Positions 50,676-61,545 of a stretch of 64,000 bases of DNA are shown here, one piece after another (the stretch's first letter is position 1; each line of letters begins with the position of its first letter). Both the position numbers and the translations under genes were made by a program. The notes beneath the pieces are model-generated. The model did not search any database. It was not told where the DNA came from and saw nothing but the letters and a program-made list of their open reading frames with translations. The DNA comes from Paracoccaceae bacterium (GTDB lineage: Bacteria > Pseudomonadota > Alphaproteobacteria > Rhodobacterales > Rhodobacteraceae): contig JACONK010000001.1 of assembly GCA_014323795.1 (NCBI GenBank), positions 213,218 through 277,217 on the forward strand. Reading direction: 5' to 3'.

Positions 50676-51139
50676 TTATTTCCTGGCCCCGAAATTGCCA
50701 CAGAGATTACCATCTTTAAAAGTACCCCCGGCGCTTTCGTGATTTCTGCCATGAAAACTCCCAGGAAAAAATCAGACATGCCGCAAGAGCGATCAAAAAA
50801 TTTCCTTATGGAAACTACCGAAATATCATTACGATGTATATCCCCTGATGCAATGCCCTATCCAGACATCCGCGTCTTTCCCGGCAGCATCATATGTCAC
50901 TTTTCGACTCCCCCCAATAAGCATCCGAACCCTCGGTCCCATAGGCAGAACCCGTATAAGTTGCACTTACATTAGGCCTGCTATCCGATTCGGGACTAAA
51001 TATAATGTCATTCACATAGTCAAAGTGTCGTAAGGCTGTATCAACAATCCGCCCAGGTTTCTACTTTTCCCTGAGAAGTAGTTACAGGCGACAAGCAGGG
51101 TACTCCCCCCAGGATAATTGCAATTTTCAGGGTTTTCAT
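50676..51139 (-). pseudogene. decayed surface lipoprotein, TbpB-like beta-barrel family
   Basis: The ATG at 51139 (GGAG nine bases upstream) gives MKTLKIAIIL. A shift at a run of six G then gives GSTLLVACNYFSGKSRNLGG with a lipobox (LLVAC). Next come DYVNDIIFSPESDSRPNVSA and TYTGSAYGTEGSDAYWGESK, and finally, before TAA at 50676, GSFHGRNHESAGGTFKDGNL and CGNFGARK. Signal, an ATYTG strand, a GxFxGxxxExxGGTF turn and a GxFGAxK end are the order seen in transferrin-binding-protein-like lipoproteins. Several stops lie between. The rest of 50348-51422 holds no gene; a perfect 7-bp hairpin is at 51176-51193. Confidence 0.55.
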
Positions 51140-51422
51140 CGGATTTACTCCATCCTTACCGGCAGCTGCCCGGTGACGCTCCCGAAGGAGCGTTATCTTC
51201 ATCTTGTTGGATCAATCCCCGGTATTTGATAACGGCACAAATAACAGCTGCTGTTATGCCAGTGCCTACTGGTTCCCCGGGTATCCGGGCCCTCTGTCCG
51301 GCCTGCTGCAGGTGCCGCCTGGCCCTTTGGTGCCGGCACGGGTTGCCTGGACATTTACGATCCGGGACGATTTTCTGAATTGGACTCGCACATCTGCGGT
51401 GATTGCGGCAAAAGGTGCCGCG

Positions 51423-52403
51423 ATGGTTTACCGGCACCCCAATACTGACGAAATAATCCAGGGTAACCGCCGGGCACTGGCGCGGGCGATTACGCTGATT
51501 GAAAGCGGACGGTCGGGGCACCGGGCAGAGGCCCGTGCCTTGTTGGATGAGGCTGGGAGTACCAACCGGCAGGCCCTGCGGATCGGTCTGTCTGGCACAC
51601 CGGGTGCCGGCAAATCCACGTTTACCGAAAGCTTCGGCATGATGCTGGCTGATCAGGGGCTGAAGATCGCCGTTTTGGCGATAGATCCGTCGTCGAACCG
51701 ATCCGGCGGATCGATATTGGGCGACAAAACGCGGATGGAACGGCTGACCCGACACCCGAACGCCTTTATCCGGCCCTCGCCGTCACAATTCGCGCCGGGT
51801 GGGGTGGCGCGCCGTACGCGGGAAGTCATCGCCCTGTGCGAGGCTGCGGGCTTCGACGTTGTGATCGTGGAAACCGTGGGCGTTGGCCAGTCAGAGGTGA
51901 TGGTCAGCGAAATGACCGACATCTTTGCCCTGCTGCTTGCACCCGCCGGCGGGGATGAGCTGCAGGGCGTGAAACGCGGGATCATGGAAATCGCCGATTT
52001 GATTTTCGTGAACAAGGCTGACGGAGATCTGAAGGCACAGGCAATCCGTACCTGTGCAGATTACGCTGGTGCGCTGCGCCTGATGCGTGTCCGCAAGGGG
52101 AACCCCGAAGGATTTCCGAAGGCCATGACGATCTCTGCCATTGAAGAAATCGGATTGCAGCAGGCTTGGGAAGAGATCCGGGCTTTGGCAGACTGGCGCA
52201 AGGAGAACGACATTTGGGACAGCACCCGAACAGCCCAGGCGGAACTGTGGTTTATGCGTGAAGTGGAGCGTGGCTGGCTTGCCCTGCTTGATGCGGATCC
52301 GGACCGCCGCGCCCTGAAAGAAACCCTGCGGGCCGAAGTTGCCCGGGGTCGGATCCGCCCGGACGCCGCGGCTGCGAAACTGCTGTCAAAAATGCAGTCC
52401 TAA
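51423..52403 (+). CDS. meaB: methylmalonyl-CoA mutase-associated GTPase MeaB
   Basis: 326 residues from the ATG at 51423; AAAGG lies upstream, and the longer open frame before it is not family-like. G1 loop [18 protein letters not shown] (about 57-74), the switch [18 protein letters not shown], GAxGVGQSEV-type [16 protein letters not shown], and the G4 motif NKAD. MeaB protects and loads the B12 cofactor of methylmalonyl-CoA mutase, which is not in this window. The need for B12 is shared with nrdJ. Confidence 0.95.
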   Translation: MVYRHPNTDEIIQGNRRALARAITLIESGRSGHRAEARALLDEAGSTNRQALRIGLSGTPGAGKSTFTESFGMMLADQGLKIAVLAIDPSSNRSGGSILGDKTRMERLTRHPNAFIRPSPSQFAPGGVARRTREVIALCEAAGFDVVIVETVGVGQSEVMVSEMTDIFALLLAPAGGDELQGVKRGIMEIADLIFVNKADGDLKAQAIRTCADYAGALRLMRVRKGNPEGFPKAMTISAIEEIGLQQAWEEIRALADWRKENDIWDSTRTAQAELWFMREVERGWLALLDADPDRRALKETLRAEVARGRIRPDAAAAKLLSKMQS

Positions 52404-52512
52404 AGCCCTGGTTGCCCGCTTGACGGGCGGAGAGAATGGGTTTACGCGGGCGGCACAAATTCATATACGCGGGTGTCGCCTATGCTGCCCCGCCAGATCA
52501 GGGAACGTTCCG

Positions 52513-52800
52513 ATGTCGCGCAAGTGCGAGTTTACCCAGAAAGGTCCCATGTCGGGCAACAACGTGAGCCACGCCCACAACAAGACCCGGCGCCGGTTCC
52601 TGCCGAACCTCAACGAGGTGACGCTCATGTCCGAAACCCTGGGCAAATCCTTCAAGTTCCGCATCTCTTCCGCGGCCTTGCGCACGGTCGACCACCGCGG
52701 CGGGTTGGACCAGTTTCTGGCCAAAGCCAGGGATGCAGACTTGTCGGCGAATGCGCTGAAGGCTAAAAAAGAGATCATGATGGCCCGGGCAGATGCCTGA
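52513..52800 (+). CDS. rpmB: 50S ribosomal protein L28
   Basis: 95 residues from the ATG at 52513 (AGGGAACG upstream): [20 protein letters not shown], then [14 protein letters not shown] and the C-terminal helix [15 protein letters not shown]. Typical alphaproteobacterial L28 with a short C-terminal extension. A GCCCC-TGC-GGGGC hairpin at 52819-52831 follows the stop but has no T run. Confidence 0.97.
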   Translation: MSRKCEFTQKGPMSGNNVSHAHNKTRRRFLPNLNEVTLMSETLGKSFKFRISSAALRTVDHRGGLDQFLAKARDADLSANALKAKKEIMMARADA

Positions 52801-53105
52801 GGCGGTGAGCAACGAAAAGCCCCTGCGGGGCGTCATGGGATAGCAACCCGTCTGATGAGTTAATGCCGAATCGCCACTGGCTTCTCCGTGCTCACGTGTG
52901 TTTCTTTGGTTTAGGTGCGGGCGCGGGGTTTCGCGTTCTGTCCTGGGTTCTGGCCGCTTTACAAATCATCACCTGTGACGCTGTTGCGAAAATCGAAAAA
53001 GAGCAGTGACCCGTGTGCCAGGGAAATCCCGCAAACGTCCTCTTGGGGGGTGCAATTCCACCCCCTCCACAAGATCGCTGGCGGAAGTGCCTTGATGGAT
53101 TCGGT

Positions 53106-56100
53106 TCAGTAGGTCTGCAGGGGAAAAACCTCCAAGTCTCCGTCCGCAATGTTTCGGATCGCCCTGGCGGCGGCGCAACTTGCAGCTGCGGTTGTAAAAT
53201 ATGCGATTTTTCCGAACAGTGCGACACCGCGTATCTCGCGGCTGTCATGAATGGATTGCTGACCTTCGGTCGTGTTGAAAATCAGGTTGATTTCGCCGTT
53301 CTTGAGCCGATCCACGATGTGGGGGCGCCCTTCGTAGACCTTGTTGATGACCTCGGCCGGGATGCCGGCATCTTGCAGAAAATGCGCGGTGCCGCGGGTG
53401 GCCAGGATATTGAAGTCTTCGGACAGGAGGATATGCACGGCTTCCAGCATATCGGGAGTCTTATCCTCATCCCGGACAGAGACGAAGACCGTGCCTTCGG
53501 ATGGCAAGTCCCACCCGGCACCCAGCTGGGATTTAAGAAACGCCCGGGCGAAGGATTTGTCGAGCCCCATGACCTCCCCGGTTGACCGCATCTCTGGCCC
53601 CAGCAGGGTGTCCACGCCGGGGAAACGGGCGAATGGCATGACGGCCTCTTTCACCGCGTAGTGATTGGTCAACGGATCTTTTACATTGAAATCGGACAGC
53701 GATTCCCCCGCCATGACGCGGGCGGCGATGCCCGCGATGGGGGAGTTCACGGCCTTCGCCACGAACGGAACGGTGCGCGACGCCCGCGGGTTGACCTCCA
53801 GGATGTAAATTTCACCGTCCTTGAGGGCGAATTGTATGTTCATCAGGCCCACAACGTTCAGCGCAAATGCCAAGGCTTCCGATTGGCGTTTCAGTTCCTC
53901 GATGACATCGGCACCGAGAGAGAACGGCGGCAATGAACAGGCACTGTCGCCGGAGTGAACGCCCGCCTCTTCGATGTGTTCGAGAATGCCCGCCACATGC
54001 ACCGTTTTGCCGTCGCTTATGGCATCCACGTCCACTTCAGTCGCGCCGGCCAGGTAGCGGTCAAGCAGGACGGGGCTTTGGCCGGAAACAACCACGGCCT
54101 CATTAATGTAGCGTTCAAGCCCGGCGTCATCGCGCACAATTTCCATCGCACGGCCGCCAAGCACGTACGATGGCCGGATCACCAGCGGATAGCCGACATC
54201 TGCTGCTGCCCTGAATGCCTCTTCGCGCGAATGGGCGATGCTGTTTTTCGGCTGTTTAAGGTTCAGATCGGCCAGCAGTTTCTGGAACTGCTCCCGATCT
54301 TCCGCCATATCAATGGCATCTGGCGTGGTACCCAGAATCGGGATGCCTTCATCAGCCAGCGCAGTGGCAATGCTGAGCGGGGTTTGGCCACCGAATTGCA
54401 CAATTATGCCGTGCAACGTGCCTTTCTCCCGCTCAATCCGCAGGATTTCCAGCAGATTTTCAAGACGCAGCGGTTCAAAGTAGAGCCGGTCGGATGTGTC
54501 GTAGTCCGTGCTGACCGTCTCCGGGTTGCAGTTGACCATGATGGTTTCATAGCCCGCGTCCGTCAGCGCGTAGCAGGCGTGACAGCAGCAGTAATCAAAC
54601 TCAATCCCCTGGCCGATCCGGTTGGGGCCACCGCCCAGGATCACCACCTTCCTGCGGTCAGAAGGGTGTGCCTCACATTCCACTTCACCCATCGCGCCGG
54701 TTTCATACGTGGAATACATATAGGGCGTCTGCGCCTCGAACTCTGCGGCGCAGGTGTCGATGCGCTTGTAGACGGCAGTGATGCCCATCTGGCGGCGGTT
54801 GTTCCGTATGTCGCGTTCCGTCGCCCCGGACAGTTTTGCAAGCCGTGCGTCGGTAAAGCCGAACATCTTCAGCCGTCGCAGCCCTTTGGCATCCCTCGGC
54901 AGGCCATACGCCTGGATTTGGCATTCGATTTCGATGATTTCACGGATGCGCGACAGGAACCACGGATCAAGGGATGTGATGTCGAAAATTTCCGCATCCG
55001 TGAACCCGAAACGCATGGCTTGCGCAATGATCCGCAGCCGGTCCGGCGTCTGTTCGGCCAGCGCACGGGTCAGCGATTTATCGATCATCTCCTGTCCTTC
55101 CGCATCGGCACTGGCGAGGATGAAAGGCAAGTCCCTGTTAGGGTCATCCGCCCGGATCAGTTGGTCAGACAGCGGCATACCTGGTACGCGGATGTCGTCG
55201 AACCCGGTCAGACCGGTTTCCAGGGACGCCAGGGCCTTTTGCAGGCTCTCGTGAATCGTGCGGCCAATGGCCATTGCCTCACCCACTGATTTCATGGCCG
55301 TAGTCAGAAGCGGTTCAGCCCCCGGAAATTTCTCAAAGGCAAAGCGCGGTATTTTGGTGACAACGTAGTCGATGGACGGCTCGAAACTCGCAGGTGTTAC
55401 CCGGGTGATGTCGTTGTCGAGTTCATCGAGCGTATAGCCCACCGCCAGCTTTGTGGCGATCCTGGCAATCGGGAAACCCGTGGCCTTGGATGCCAGGGCT
55501 GACGACCGGGACACCCTCGGGTTCATCTCGATCACTACCATGCGTCCGTCGGCCGGGTTTACGGCCCACTGCACGTTCGACCCGCCGGTTTCTACGCCGA
55601 TTTCGCGCAGCACGTTAATCGAATGTGTGCGCATAATCTGGTATTCCTTGTCTGTCAGTGTCAGGGCGGGTGCCACGGTGATGGAATCGCCTGTGTGCAC
55701 CCCCATCGGGTCCACGTTTTCGATAGAACAAACGATGATCGCGTTGTCTGCCCTGTCGCGGACAACCTCCATCTCAAACTCTTTCCAGCCGAGCAGGCTT
55801 TCATCGATCAGGATTTGCGACACCGGAGATGCGTCCAGCCCGCGGGAGCAGATATGTTCATATTCTTCCTGATTGTATGCGACCCCGCCGCCAGTGCCGC
55901 CCATGGTGAACGCGGGGCGGATAATCGCGGGCAGGCCCACATCGGACATGGCGGCGCGGGCTTCCTCCAGCGAATGTGCAATCGCCGCCCGCGGACTTTC
56001 GATACCGAGCCGATCCATCGCCTCCCGGAAAAGTTTGCGATCCTCGGCCCTTTCAATGGCTGCGCGCCTGGCACCGATCAGTTCAATCCCCAGCCGTTCC

Positions 56101-56441
56101 AGGGTTCCGTCTGCATCAAGTGCCAACGCGGTGTTCAGTCCTGTCTGCCCGCCCATGGTCGGCAGCAGCACCAGTTTTTCATCCGGATGGGCGGCGTTCT
56201 CCCGCTCGATGATCCTGGTGACCACCTCCGGCGTGATCGGTTCCACATATGTGGCGTCCGCCATGCCCGGATCGGTCATGATCGTCGCAGGGTTTGAGTT
56301 TACCAGGACAACCCGGTAGCCTTCTTCCCTCAATGCCTTGCAGGCCTGTGTGCCGGAGTAGTCGAATTCGCAGGCCTGGCCGATGATAATAGGTCCTGCA
56401 CCGATGATCATCACTGCGTCTATATCGGTGCGTTTGGGCAT
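53106..56441 (-). CDS. carB: carbamoyl-phosphate synthase large subunit
   Basis: 1111 residues from the ATG at 56441, which has AGGAGGG upstream; a longer frame to 56486 is not needed. Two ATP-grasp halves: the first begins [20 protein letters not shown], the second [20 protein letters not shown], each with its own carbamate/carboxyphosphate centre, and a C-terminal MGS-type allosteric domain (about 960-1111). Makes carbamoyl phosphate for arginine and pyrimidines with CarA, which is elsewhere. The gap 52801-53105 has no gene. Confidence 0.97.
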   Translation of the reverse strand: MPKRTDIDAVMIIGAGPIIIGQACEFDYSGTQACKALREEGYRVVLVNSNPATIMTDPGMADATYVEPITPEVVTRIIERENAAHPDEKLVLLPTMGGQTGLNTALALDADGTLERLGIELIGARRAAIERAEDRKLFREAMDRLGIESPRAAIAHSLEEARAAMSDVGLPAIIRPAFTMGGTGGGVAYNQEEYEHICSRGLDASPVSQILIDESLLGWKEFEMEVVRDRADNAIIVCSIENVDPMGVHTGDSITVAPALTLTDKEYQIMRTHSINVLREIGVETGGSNVQWAVNPADGRMVVIEMNPRVSRSSALASKATGFPIARIATKLAVGYTLDELDNDITRVTPASFEPSIDYVVTKIPRFAFEKFPGAEPLLTTAMKSVGEAMAIGRTIHESLQKALASLETGLTGFDDIRVPGMPLSDQLIRADDPNRDLPFILASADAEGQEMIDKSLTRALAEQTPDRLRIIAQAMRFGFTDAEIFDITSLDPWFLSRIREIIEIECQIQAYGLPRDAKGLRRLKMFGFTDARLAKLSGATERDIRNNRRQMGITAVYKRIDTCAAEFEAQTPYMYSTYETGAMGEVECEAHPSDRRKVVILGGGPNRIGQGIEFDYCCCHACYALTDAGYETIMVNCNPETVSTDYDTSDRLYFEPLRLENLLEILRIEREKGTLHGIIVQFGGQTPLSIATALADEGIPILGTTPDAIDMAEDREQFQKLLADLNLKQPKNSIAHSREEAFRAAADVGYPLVIRPSYVLGGRAMEIVRDDAGLERYINEAVVVSGQSPVLLDRYLAGATEVDVDAISDGKTVHVAGILEHIEEAGVHSGDSACSLPPFSLGADVIEELKRQSEALAFALNVVGLMNIQFALKDGEIYILEVNPRASRTVPFVAKAVNSPIAGIAARVMAGESLSDFNVKDPLTNHYAVKEAVMPFARFPGVDTLLGPEMRSTGEVMGLDKSFARAFLKSQLGAGWDLPSEGTVFVSVRDEDKTPDMLEAVHILLSEDFNILATRGTAHFLQDAGIPAEVINKVYEGRPHIVDRLKNGEINLIFNTTEGQQSIHDSREIRGVALFGKIAYFTTAAASCAAARAIRNIADGDLEVFPLQTY

Positions 56442-56586
56442 CTGTCCCTCCTGCATCGGGGCCCGGATTGCCCGGGCCAGTTGCAAATTGTTGCGGTTAT
56501 AGGGTGTCGCGCCCGCTGTGCAAGGGATCGCGGGGACGGGTGTGCGATGTTATGGTGGCCGGACAAATTGCTTTTGGGGCATAACG

Positions 56587-57240
56587 ATGAGCGGCATCAT
56601 GATCGTGCGTCACGGACAGGCCCAAACGGGTGCCACGGATGAGGCGAGCTATGATCGCCTCTCGGATCTCGGCCACCGGCAGGCGGCCTGGCTGGGGGAG
56701 TATTTGCGTGAAACCCTGCCCCCCGATCTGGTTATCCACGGCACCCTTCGGCGACAGCGGGAAACCGCGGTTGCGCTGGGCCTTGACGGCGTACCGATGG
56801 AAGAGGATCCCAGACTAAACGAATTGAACTACTTCGATATGGCCCGTCACATGGCGGATTATCACAGTCTGGCCGAACCGGTGGATGGGCCGACCTTTGC
56901 AGCCTTTTTGCCCGAACTGCTGCGTGCCTGGCACGGCGGTGACATGGCCCGCGGGCTGGAAACCTATGGGGATTTCTGTGACCGGATCACGTCGGCCCTT
57001 GCCGATGCGGGGCACCGGGACGGACGGGTGATGCTGGTGTCCTCCACCGGAGTGATTGCCACCTTGGCCGGCCTTGCGCTGGATCTCGATCCGACGCGCA
57101 ATTCCAGGCTGTTTTTGGCGGTCACCCACACCTCCGTTTCCAGGTTCGAGGTTGGCCCGGGCGAGATCTTCCTCAGCCAGTATGCCGCCACGCCGCATAT
57201 GGACCGGGCGGACCGTGAAGGCCTGCGAACCAAGGTTTAG
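56587..57240 (+). CDS. histidine phosphatase family protein
   Basis: 217 residues from the ATG at 56587. N-terminal RHGQA (IMIVRHGQAQTGATDEASYDRLSDLGHRQAAWLG) is the phosphohistidine motif, with the second arginine in HGTLRRQRETA and the later histidine near VLVSSTGVIATLAG. The family includes phosphoglycerate mutases, SixA and cobalamin/other small-molecule phosphatases; the substrate cannot be assigned. Divergent from carB. Confidence 0.9.
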   Translation: MSGIMIVRHGQAQTGATDEASYDRLSDLGHRQAAWLGEYLRETLPPDLVIHGTLRRQRETAVALGLDGVPMEEDPRLNELNYFDMARHMADYHSLAEPVDGPTFAAFLPELLRAWHGGDMARGLETYGDFCDRITSALADAGHRDGRVMLVSSTGVIATLAGLALDLDPTRNSRLFLAVTHTSVSRFEVGPGEIFLSQYAATPHMDRADREGLRTKV

Positions 57241-57281
57241 GGTGATCTTTTAAACAGATGACAGCGGGCGGGCACCTGCGA

Positions 57282-57437
57282 TCATGCCACACTGTGTGTG
57301 GCGGGGGTGATCCGGCGCACACGATATACATCTGACCAATCACGCTTGTGCAGCAGGTGGTCATCCAACAGAATATCTGCCGCCCATTGGTGCGCAACGG
57401 TGTGATGCAAATACTGCCGGAAACCATGTGGCTGATT
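57282..57437 (-). pseudogene. C-terminal fragment of an unrecognised protein
   Basis: A minus frame reads NQPHGFRQYLHHTVAHQWAA, DILLDDHLLHKRDWSDVYRV and RRITPATHSVA before TGA, and is coding-like in composition. It is closed upstream by a stop at about 57438, and no start is seen. Probably the tail of a lost gene; family not recognised. Confidence 0.35.
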
Positions 57438-57515
57438 TCACCGCTTATGGAACGCTTTGGCCAGACGGCATAAAAGACGGGGGCAATACTTCCATGGATA
57501 ATTGTCGCTGGTTCT

Positions 57516-58148
57516 GTGCCCGGTAAAATTCTGCGCATGATCGAGTGTTTAACGCTTTTCCTTGGTGTGCCGGTGGTTCTGGCAGTCTTTCTGGATCCGG
57601 CGGCGATGTACCCGATCCTGACGGTTGCGGGGCTTGTCGGGCTTGTTCTGTTGCACTTTACCCCGGGCTTTTCCTGGCGGGAACTTTGGGGACCGATTCA
57701 GGTTTTGCCGGTATTGGCCTTTGGTGTGCTGACTTTTGCGGTGTCTTCTGTGCTCTGCTGGATGATCCTGCCTGACCGATTCTGGCTTCTGATTCGCAAC
57801 CAGCCGCAAATCCTGCTTATGATTGCCGTCCTCTACCCGTTGTTCCTGGTTTTGCCGCAGGAAATTGTCTACCGCCCGCTGTTTTACCACCGCTACGGAG
57901 TGCTCTTCCCCGGCGGGTGTGCGCCCTGGGTCAATGCGGCACTGTTCTCATTGGGGCATCTGATGTATTGGCACTGGGCTGTAATGTTACTGACGTTTAT
58001 GGGAAGCTTTGTATTTTCAAGGGCTTACCTGCAGGGATGTGGATTCATGCAGGCCATGGCATTGCATTCCATTGCAGGTTTCGCGGTTTTTGCGAGCGGA
58101 CTGGGATGGTTGTTTTTCACTGGCGGAAATGTGGTGCAGGGCGGCTGA
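57516..58148 (+). CDS. CPBP-family intramembrane metalloprotease-like protein
   Basis: 210 residues, hydrophobic. The CPBP/Abi region is seen as LVLPQEIVYRPLFYHRYG (about residue 112; the usual EExxxR reads QExxxR) and SLGHLMYWHWAVMLLTFMGS (FxxxH-type motif). GTG start at 57516 or ATG at 57537; neither has a strong ribosome site. Rce1-like proteases of this type are often of unknown substrate; some act in immunity to bacteriocins. Confidence 0.8.
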   Translation: MPGKILRMIECLTLFLGVPVVLAVFLDPAAMYPILTVAGLVGLVLLHFTPGFSWRELWGPIQVLPVLAFGVLTFAVSSVLCWMILPDRFWLLIRNQPQILLMIAVLYPLFLVLPQEIVYRPLFYHRYGVLFPGGCAPWVNAALFSLGHLMYWHWAVMLLTFMGSFVFSRAYLQGCGFMQAMALHSIAGFAVFASGLGWLFFTGGNVVQGG

Positions 58149-58163
58149 CGGCCTGAAAAGGGT

Positions 58164-58184
58164 CGGTGTGCCAAAGGCACACCG
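58164..58184 (+). terminator. hairpin after the CPBP gene
   Basis: A 9-bp perfect stem (CGGTGTGCC with GGCACACCG) with an AAA loop, 16 bp after the CPBP stop. There is no T run, so termination could be Rho-aided or the hairpin could simply stabilise the 3' end. Confidence 0.45.
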
Positions 58185-58272
58185 GATTCCGGCCCGGATT
58201 CCGGCAGGGTATCAGAACGAAGCCACCGCGTCATCGCCGGGCCGCAGCCCCGGACGCAGACGCCCGGGGGCT

Positions 58273-58914
58273 CTAAACCACCCGAAACACGAGTATATGC
58301 GCCTCATCGCCTGCATAGTCCGTATCATTACCTTCATAGTAGGCCGCCTGCTCCCGCCGCACGTCGCGGATGCGACCTGCTGTCTCCAGTTGCTCCAGCA
58401 TGGGGCCGAAGCCTTTCGCTTCAAAGTGCTCCACATTCACACCGATCACCGCCAGCGCACCCGGGCGGGCGAGGTTGAGCGCGTATTCCAAAGGTTCCGG
58501 CCCCAGGTGGCCGCGCGTGAACGTGCCCGCCGAAACCAACGCGCCGAATCGCGGTTTTATTTCCGGCGGACGCGTCAGGTCCGCCTCGTGCAGCACCGCA
58601 TAAAGCCCCTTGTCCCGCGCTTTTGCAAGCATCTCTGGCGAAATGTCAAAACCTTCAATGTTCGCCGCTGACAGTCCCAAAGCCTCCGCTACCAGCCCGG
58701 TACCGCAGCCGATGTCGGCGACTGGCACATCTTCCGGTCCGGCATGGGCCCGATACTGCTCCGCCACTGCGCGGGGATAGATGTAACCCATCGGAGCGGC
58801 AAAATCACTGTCATAGACTTTGGCAAAATCCGCGTAGTAGGTGACGTTATCCTCCGGTGTGGTGATCCGGTAGGCACCTTTCAGGAGCTCTGCGGCTGTT
58901 TTTCTGTCTGCCAT
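58273..58914 (-). CDS. class I SAM-dependent methyltransferase
   Basis: 213 residues with motif I VADIGCGTGLVAEALG (about 65-80), the acidic end of strand 2 in IEGFDISPEMLAKARDKG, and later FGALVSAGTFTRGHLGPEPL. YADFAKVYDSDFAAPMGYIYP precedes. It belongs to the small-molecule methyltransferases of the Methyltransf_11/25 type; the substrate is unknown. It faces aspS across about 110 bp. Confidence 0.9.
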   Translation of the reverse strand: MADRKTAAELLKGAYRITTPEDNVTYYADFAKVYDSDFAAPMGYIYPRAVAEQYRAHAGPEDVPVADIGCGTGLVAEALGLSAANIEGFDISPEMLAKARDKGLYAVLHEADLTRPPEIKPRFGALVSAGTFTRGHLGPEPLEYALNLARPGALAVIGVNVEHFEAKGFGPMLEQLETAGRIRDVRREQAAYYEGNDTDYAGDEAHILVFRVV

Positions 58915-59024
58915 GGTATAACCATGGCCAACAAGGCATGATCAATCAAGCCCCTTCGGCTTGACTTGGCGGATCATTGGCGGTTTATGCCCGGATGATT
59001 TCCAGGCCCGATGAGGAAAACCGG

Positions 59025-61022
59025 ATGCACACCTATCGCAGCCATACATGCGCCGAATTGGATTTGAACAGCGTCGGCGCAACCGTGCGGCTGGCCGGAT
59101 GGGTGCACCGTGTGCGCGACCACGGCGGTGTGCTCTTCATTGACCTGCGTGACCACTACGGGGTGACCCAGGTGCTCTGCGACCCGGACAGCCCGGTGTT
59201 CAACGAGCTGGAGAAGGTGCGCGCCGAATGGGTGATCCGCATAGACGGTATCGTTAAGGCCCGCGATCCGAAGTTGGTGAATCCCGGGATTCCAACGGGA
59301 AAGGTAGAGGTGTTCATCCGTGATATGGCGGTGCTCGGCCGTGCGGAAGATCTGCCGCTGCCGGTCTTTGGTGATCTGGACTACCCGGAAGAGACGCGGC
59401 TGAAATACCGCTTTCTGGATCTGCGGCGCGAAAGCCTGCATGATAACATCATGCTTCGGTCAAGGGTCATATCCCATATCCGCAAACGCATGGAATCTCA
59501 GGGGTTTAATGAATTTCAAACCCCTGTCATCACGGCCTCCAGCCCCGAGGGTGCCCGCGATTTTCTGGTGCCCTCCCGGCTGCATCCGGGCAAATTCTAC
59601 GCGCTGCCCCAGGCCCCGCAACAGTTCAAACAGCTGATAATGGTGGCAGGCTTTGATAAATACTTTCAGATCGCACCCTGTTTCCGTGACGAGGATCCCC
59701 GCGCGGATCGATCCCCTGCGGATTTTTACCAGCTTGACATGGAAATGAGCTTCGTTGAGCAGCAGGATGTCCTCGATACCATTGAGCCTCTCCTCCGCGG
59801 CGTGATGGAAGAATTCGGCGGTGGACGACCTGTGAATCGGGAGTGGCCGCAGATCAGCTGCCGCGACGCGTTACTCTGGTATGGCACCGACAAGCCCGAC
59901 CTGCGCAACCCGATCAGGATGCAGGTCGTCAGCCCGCATTTCGCCGGCGGCGGGTTTGGGATTTTCGCCAACATCCTGGAACAGGACGGCACCGAAATCC
60001 GCGCGATCCCGGCACCAGGCGGCGGCAGCCGCAAATTCTGCGACCGGATGAATGCCTGGGCACAGGGGGAAGGGCTGCCAGGGATGGGGTATATTTTCTG
60101 GCGCCAAAGGGACGCAAAGGTTGATTCAGAGGAGGCGGAACGCCGCCTCGATAAGATGTCGCAAATCAATCGCTCGGATTTTTCCTCCAACTCCGAGTAC
60201 GGTGCAGCACTTTGGAAGGCCTGGTTCGGGGATTCCGCGCCTGGGAATTACTGGCCCGGTGTCGTTGAAGGTCTTGCCGAAGCTAAAGAACAGGGGGATC
60301 ACGCGCGCGCTGAACTTTTGATGTCACTGATAAAGAGCGGTGCTGAGCCGGCCGGACCATTGGCCAGGAATATCGGCCCCGAACGGACCGAGGCGATTCG
60401 CCGGCAGCTTGGCCTGCAGGCGGGTGATGCGGCTTTCTTCCTGGCGGGCAGGCCCGCGCAGTTTGAAGCCATCGCAGGCCGCGCACGCGATGTGATCGGG
60501 GGGGAGCTCGGGCTCACCGATAAGGAAAGGTTTGAATTCTGCTGGATCGTCGACTTTCCGATGTATGAAGCGGACGCGGAAACCGGCCGTATCGATTTTT
60601 CCCACAACCCGTTTTCCATGCCCCAGGGCGGGCCGGAGGCGTTGGACGGCAACCCGCTGGACATCCTGGCATACCAATACGACCTCGCGTGTAACGGCTA
60701 TGAGCTTGTGTCCGGTGCGATCCGGAACCACCGCCCGGACATTATGGTCAAGGCCTTTGAACTGGCGGGCTACGACAGGTCAGAGGTCGAAACCCGCTTC
60801 GGTGGCCTGCTGCGCGCCTTCACCTGCGGTGCACCCCCGCATGGCGGCTGTGCGGTTGGCATTGATCGCCTGCTGATGCTTCTGGCAGACGAGGTCAACA
60901 TCCGCGAGGTTATCATGTTCCCGATGAATCAACGCGCCGAGGATCTGATGCTTGGCGGACCGTCGGAACCGGCGAACGAACAGCTGCGTGATCTCGGCCT
61001 GCGGGTGGTGAAAAAGGACTGA
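59025..61022 (+). CDS. aspS: aspartate--tRNA ligase, with an unusual insertion
   Basis: 665 residues from the ATG at 59025 (GAGGAAAA upstream); usual length is about 590. N-terminal OB fold ([26 protein letters not shown]), class II motif 2 [28 protein letters not shown] region, and motif 3 [13 protein letters not shown]. Inside the GAD domain, after GMGYIFWRQ, about 80 extra residues (about 361-440: [17 protein letters not shown] onward to IKSGAEPAG) precede the normal [16 protein letters not shown]. The insertion is in frame and free of stops. Catalytic parts are intact. Confidence 0.93.
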   Translation: MHTYRSHTCAELDLNSVGATVRLAGWVHRVRDHGGVLFIDLRDHYGVTQVLCDPDSPVFNELEKVRAEWVIRIDGIVKARDPKLVNPGIPTGKVEVFIRDMAVLGRAEDLPLPVFGDLDYPEETRLKYRFLDLRRESLHDNIMLRSRVISHIRKRMESQGFNEFQTPVITASSPEGARDFLVPSRLHPGKFYALPQAPQQFKQLIMVAGFDKYFQIAPCFRDEDPRADRSPADFYQLDMEMSFVEQQDVLDTIEPLLRGVMEEFGGGRPVNREWPQISCRDALLWYGTDKPDLRNPIRMQVVSPHFAGGGFGIFANILEQDGTEIRAIPAPGGGSRKFCDRMNAWAQGEGLPGMGYIFWRQRDAKVDSEEAERRLDKMSQINRSDFSSNSEYGAALWKAWFGDSAPGNYWPGVVEGLAEAKEQGDHARAELLMSLIKSGAEPAGPLARNIGPERTEAIRRQLGLQAGDAAFFLAGRPAQFEAIAGRARDVIGGELGLTDKERFEFCWIVDFPMYEADAETGRIDFSHNPFSMPQGGPEALDGNPLDILAYQYDLACNGYELVSGAIRNHRPDIMVKAFELAGYDRSEVETRFGGLLRAFTCGAPPHGGCAVGIDRLLMLLADEVNIREVIMFPMNQRAEDLMLGGPSEPANEQLRDLGLRVVKKD

Positions 61023-61356
61023 CACACCACAACCGCCTGTCCCGGTACCGCACTGCCCGCAGGTCTTCCTCTCCGCAATCGCCCGTGCGGCACCCGTCAT
61101 CTGTTGGCTGTGAGTCCGGGGCCTGGCAATGACAGGCGTGAGCACATACCCGAAATGACACCAGGTTCAAACACAGGGATTTTTAGGTGCTGCAGCGTGG
61201 ATTGTGCGACACGGGGCATGCAGGCAGACGCTATCGGCCAGGCTGTCGGAGTATTCGATGGAAAAATGCGGGCACAGCGCGACTCTCAAAGGTGAGAGAG
61301 ACGCCCGGCACACCTCCGCACAGCGCACTGACAACGATCCGGATGTACCGGAAATC
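61023..61356. other. gap between aspS and tRNA-Gly
   Basis: 334 bp; nothing recognised. Small frames here have no ribosome site. The dyad GACTCTCAAAGGTGAGAG at about 61281-61298 is only an imperfect repeat. Confidence 0.35.
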
Positions 61357-61431
61357 TGGAGCGGGCGATGAGATTCGAACTCACGACCCTTACCTTGGCA
61401 AGGTAATGCTCTACCCCTGAGCTACGCCCGC
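61357..61431 (-). tRNA. tRNA-Gly (anticodon GCC)
   Basis: On minus, acceptor GCGGGCG pairs with CGCCCGC, followed by TCCA; D arm GCTCAGGGGTAGAGC; anticodon stem TTACC/GGTAA with loop TTGCCAA gives GCC; T arm GAGTTCGAATCTC. 75 bases with CCA. It borders the RTX gene array. Confidence 0.96.
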
Positions 61432-61545
61432 ATCCGTTGGGTGGGCTTCCTGTAACCGAGGCATCCGGTGGGATGCAAGCTGAAAAATTAAGGGGGGATT
61501 ATATATTTGACGATACGTTTGCACAGGCTTTTTGATTGATGCGGA

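Noticed and set aside
53955..55289. 444-codon plus frame opposite carB
   Set aside because: Antisense shadow; the opposite strand encodes an unmistakable CarB.
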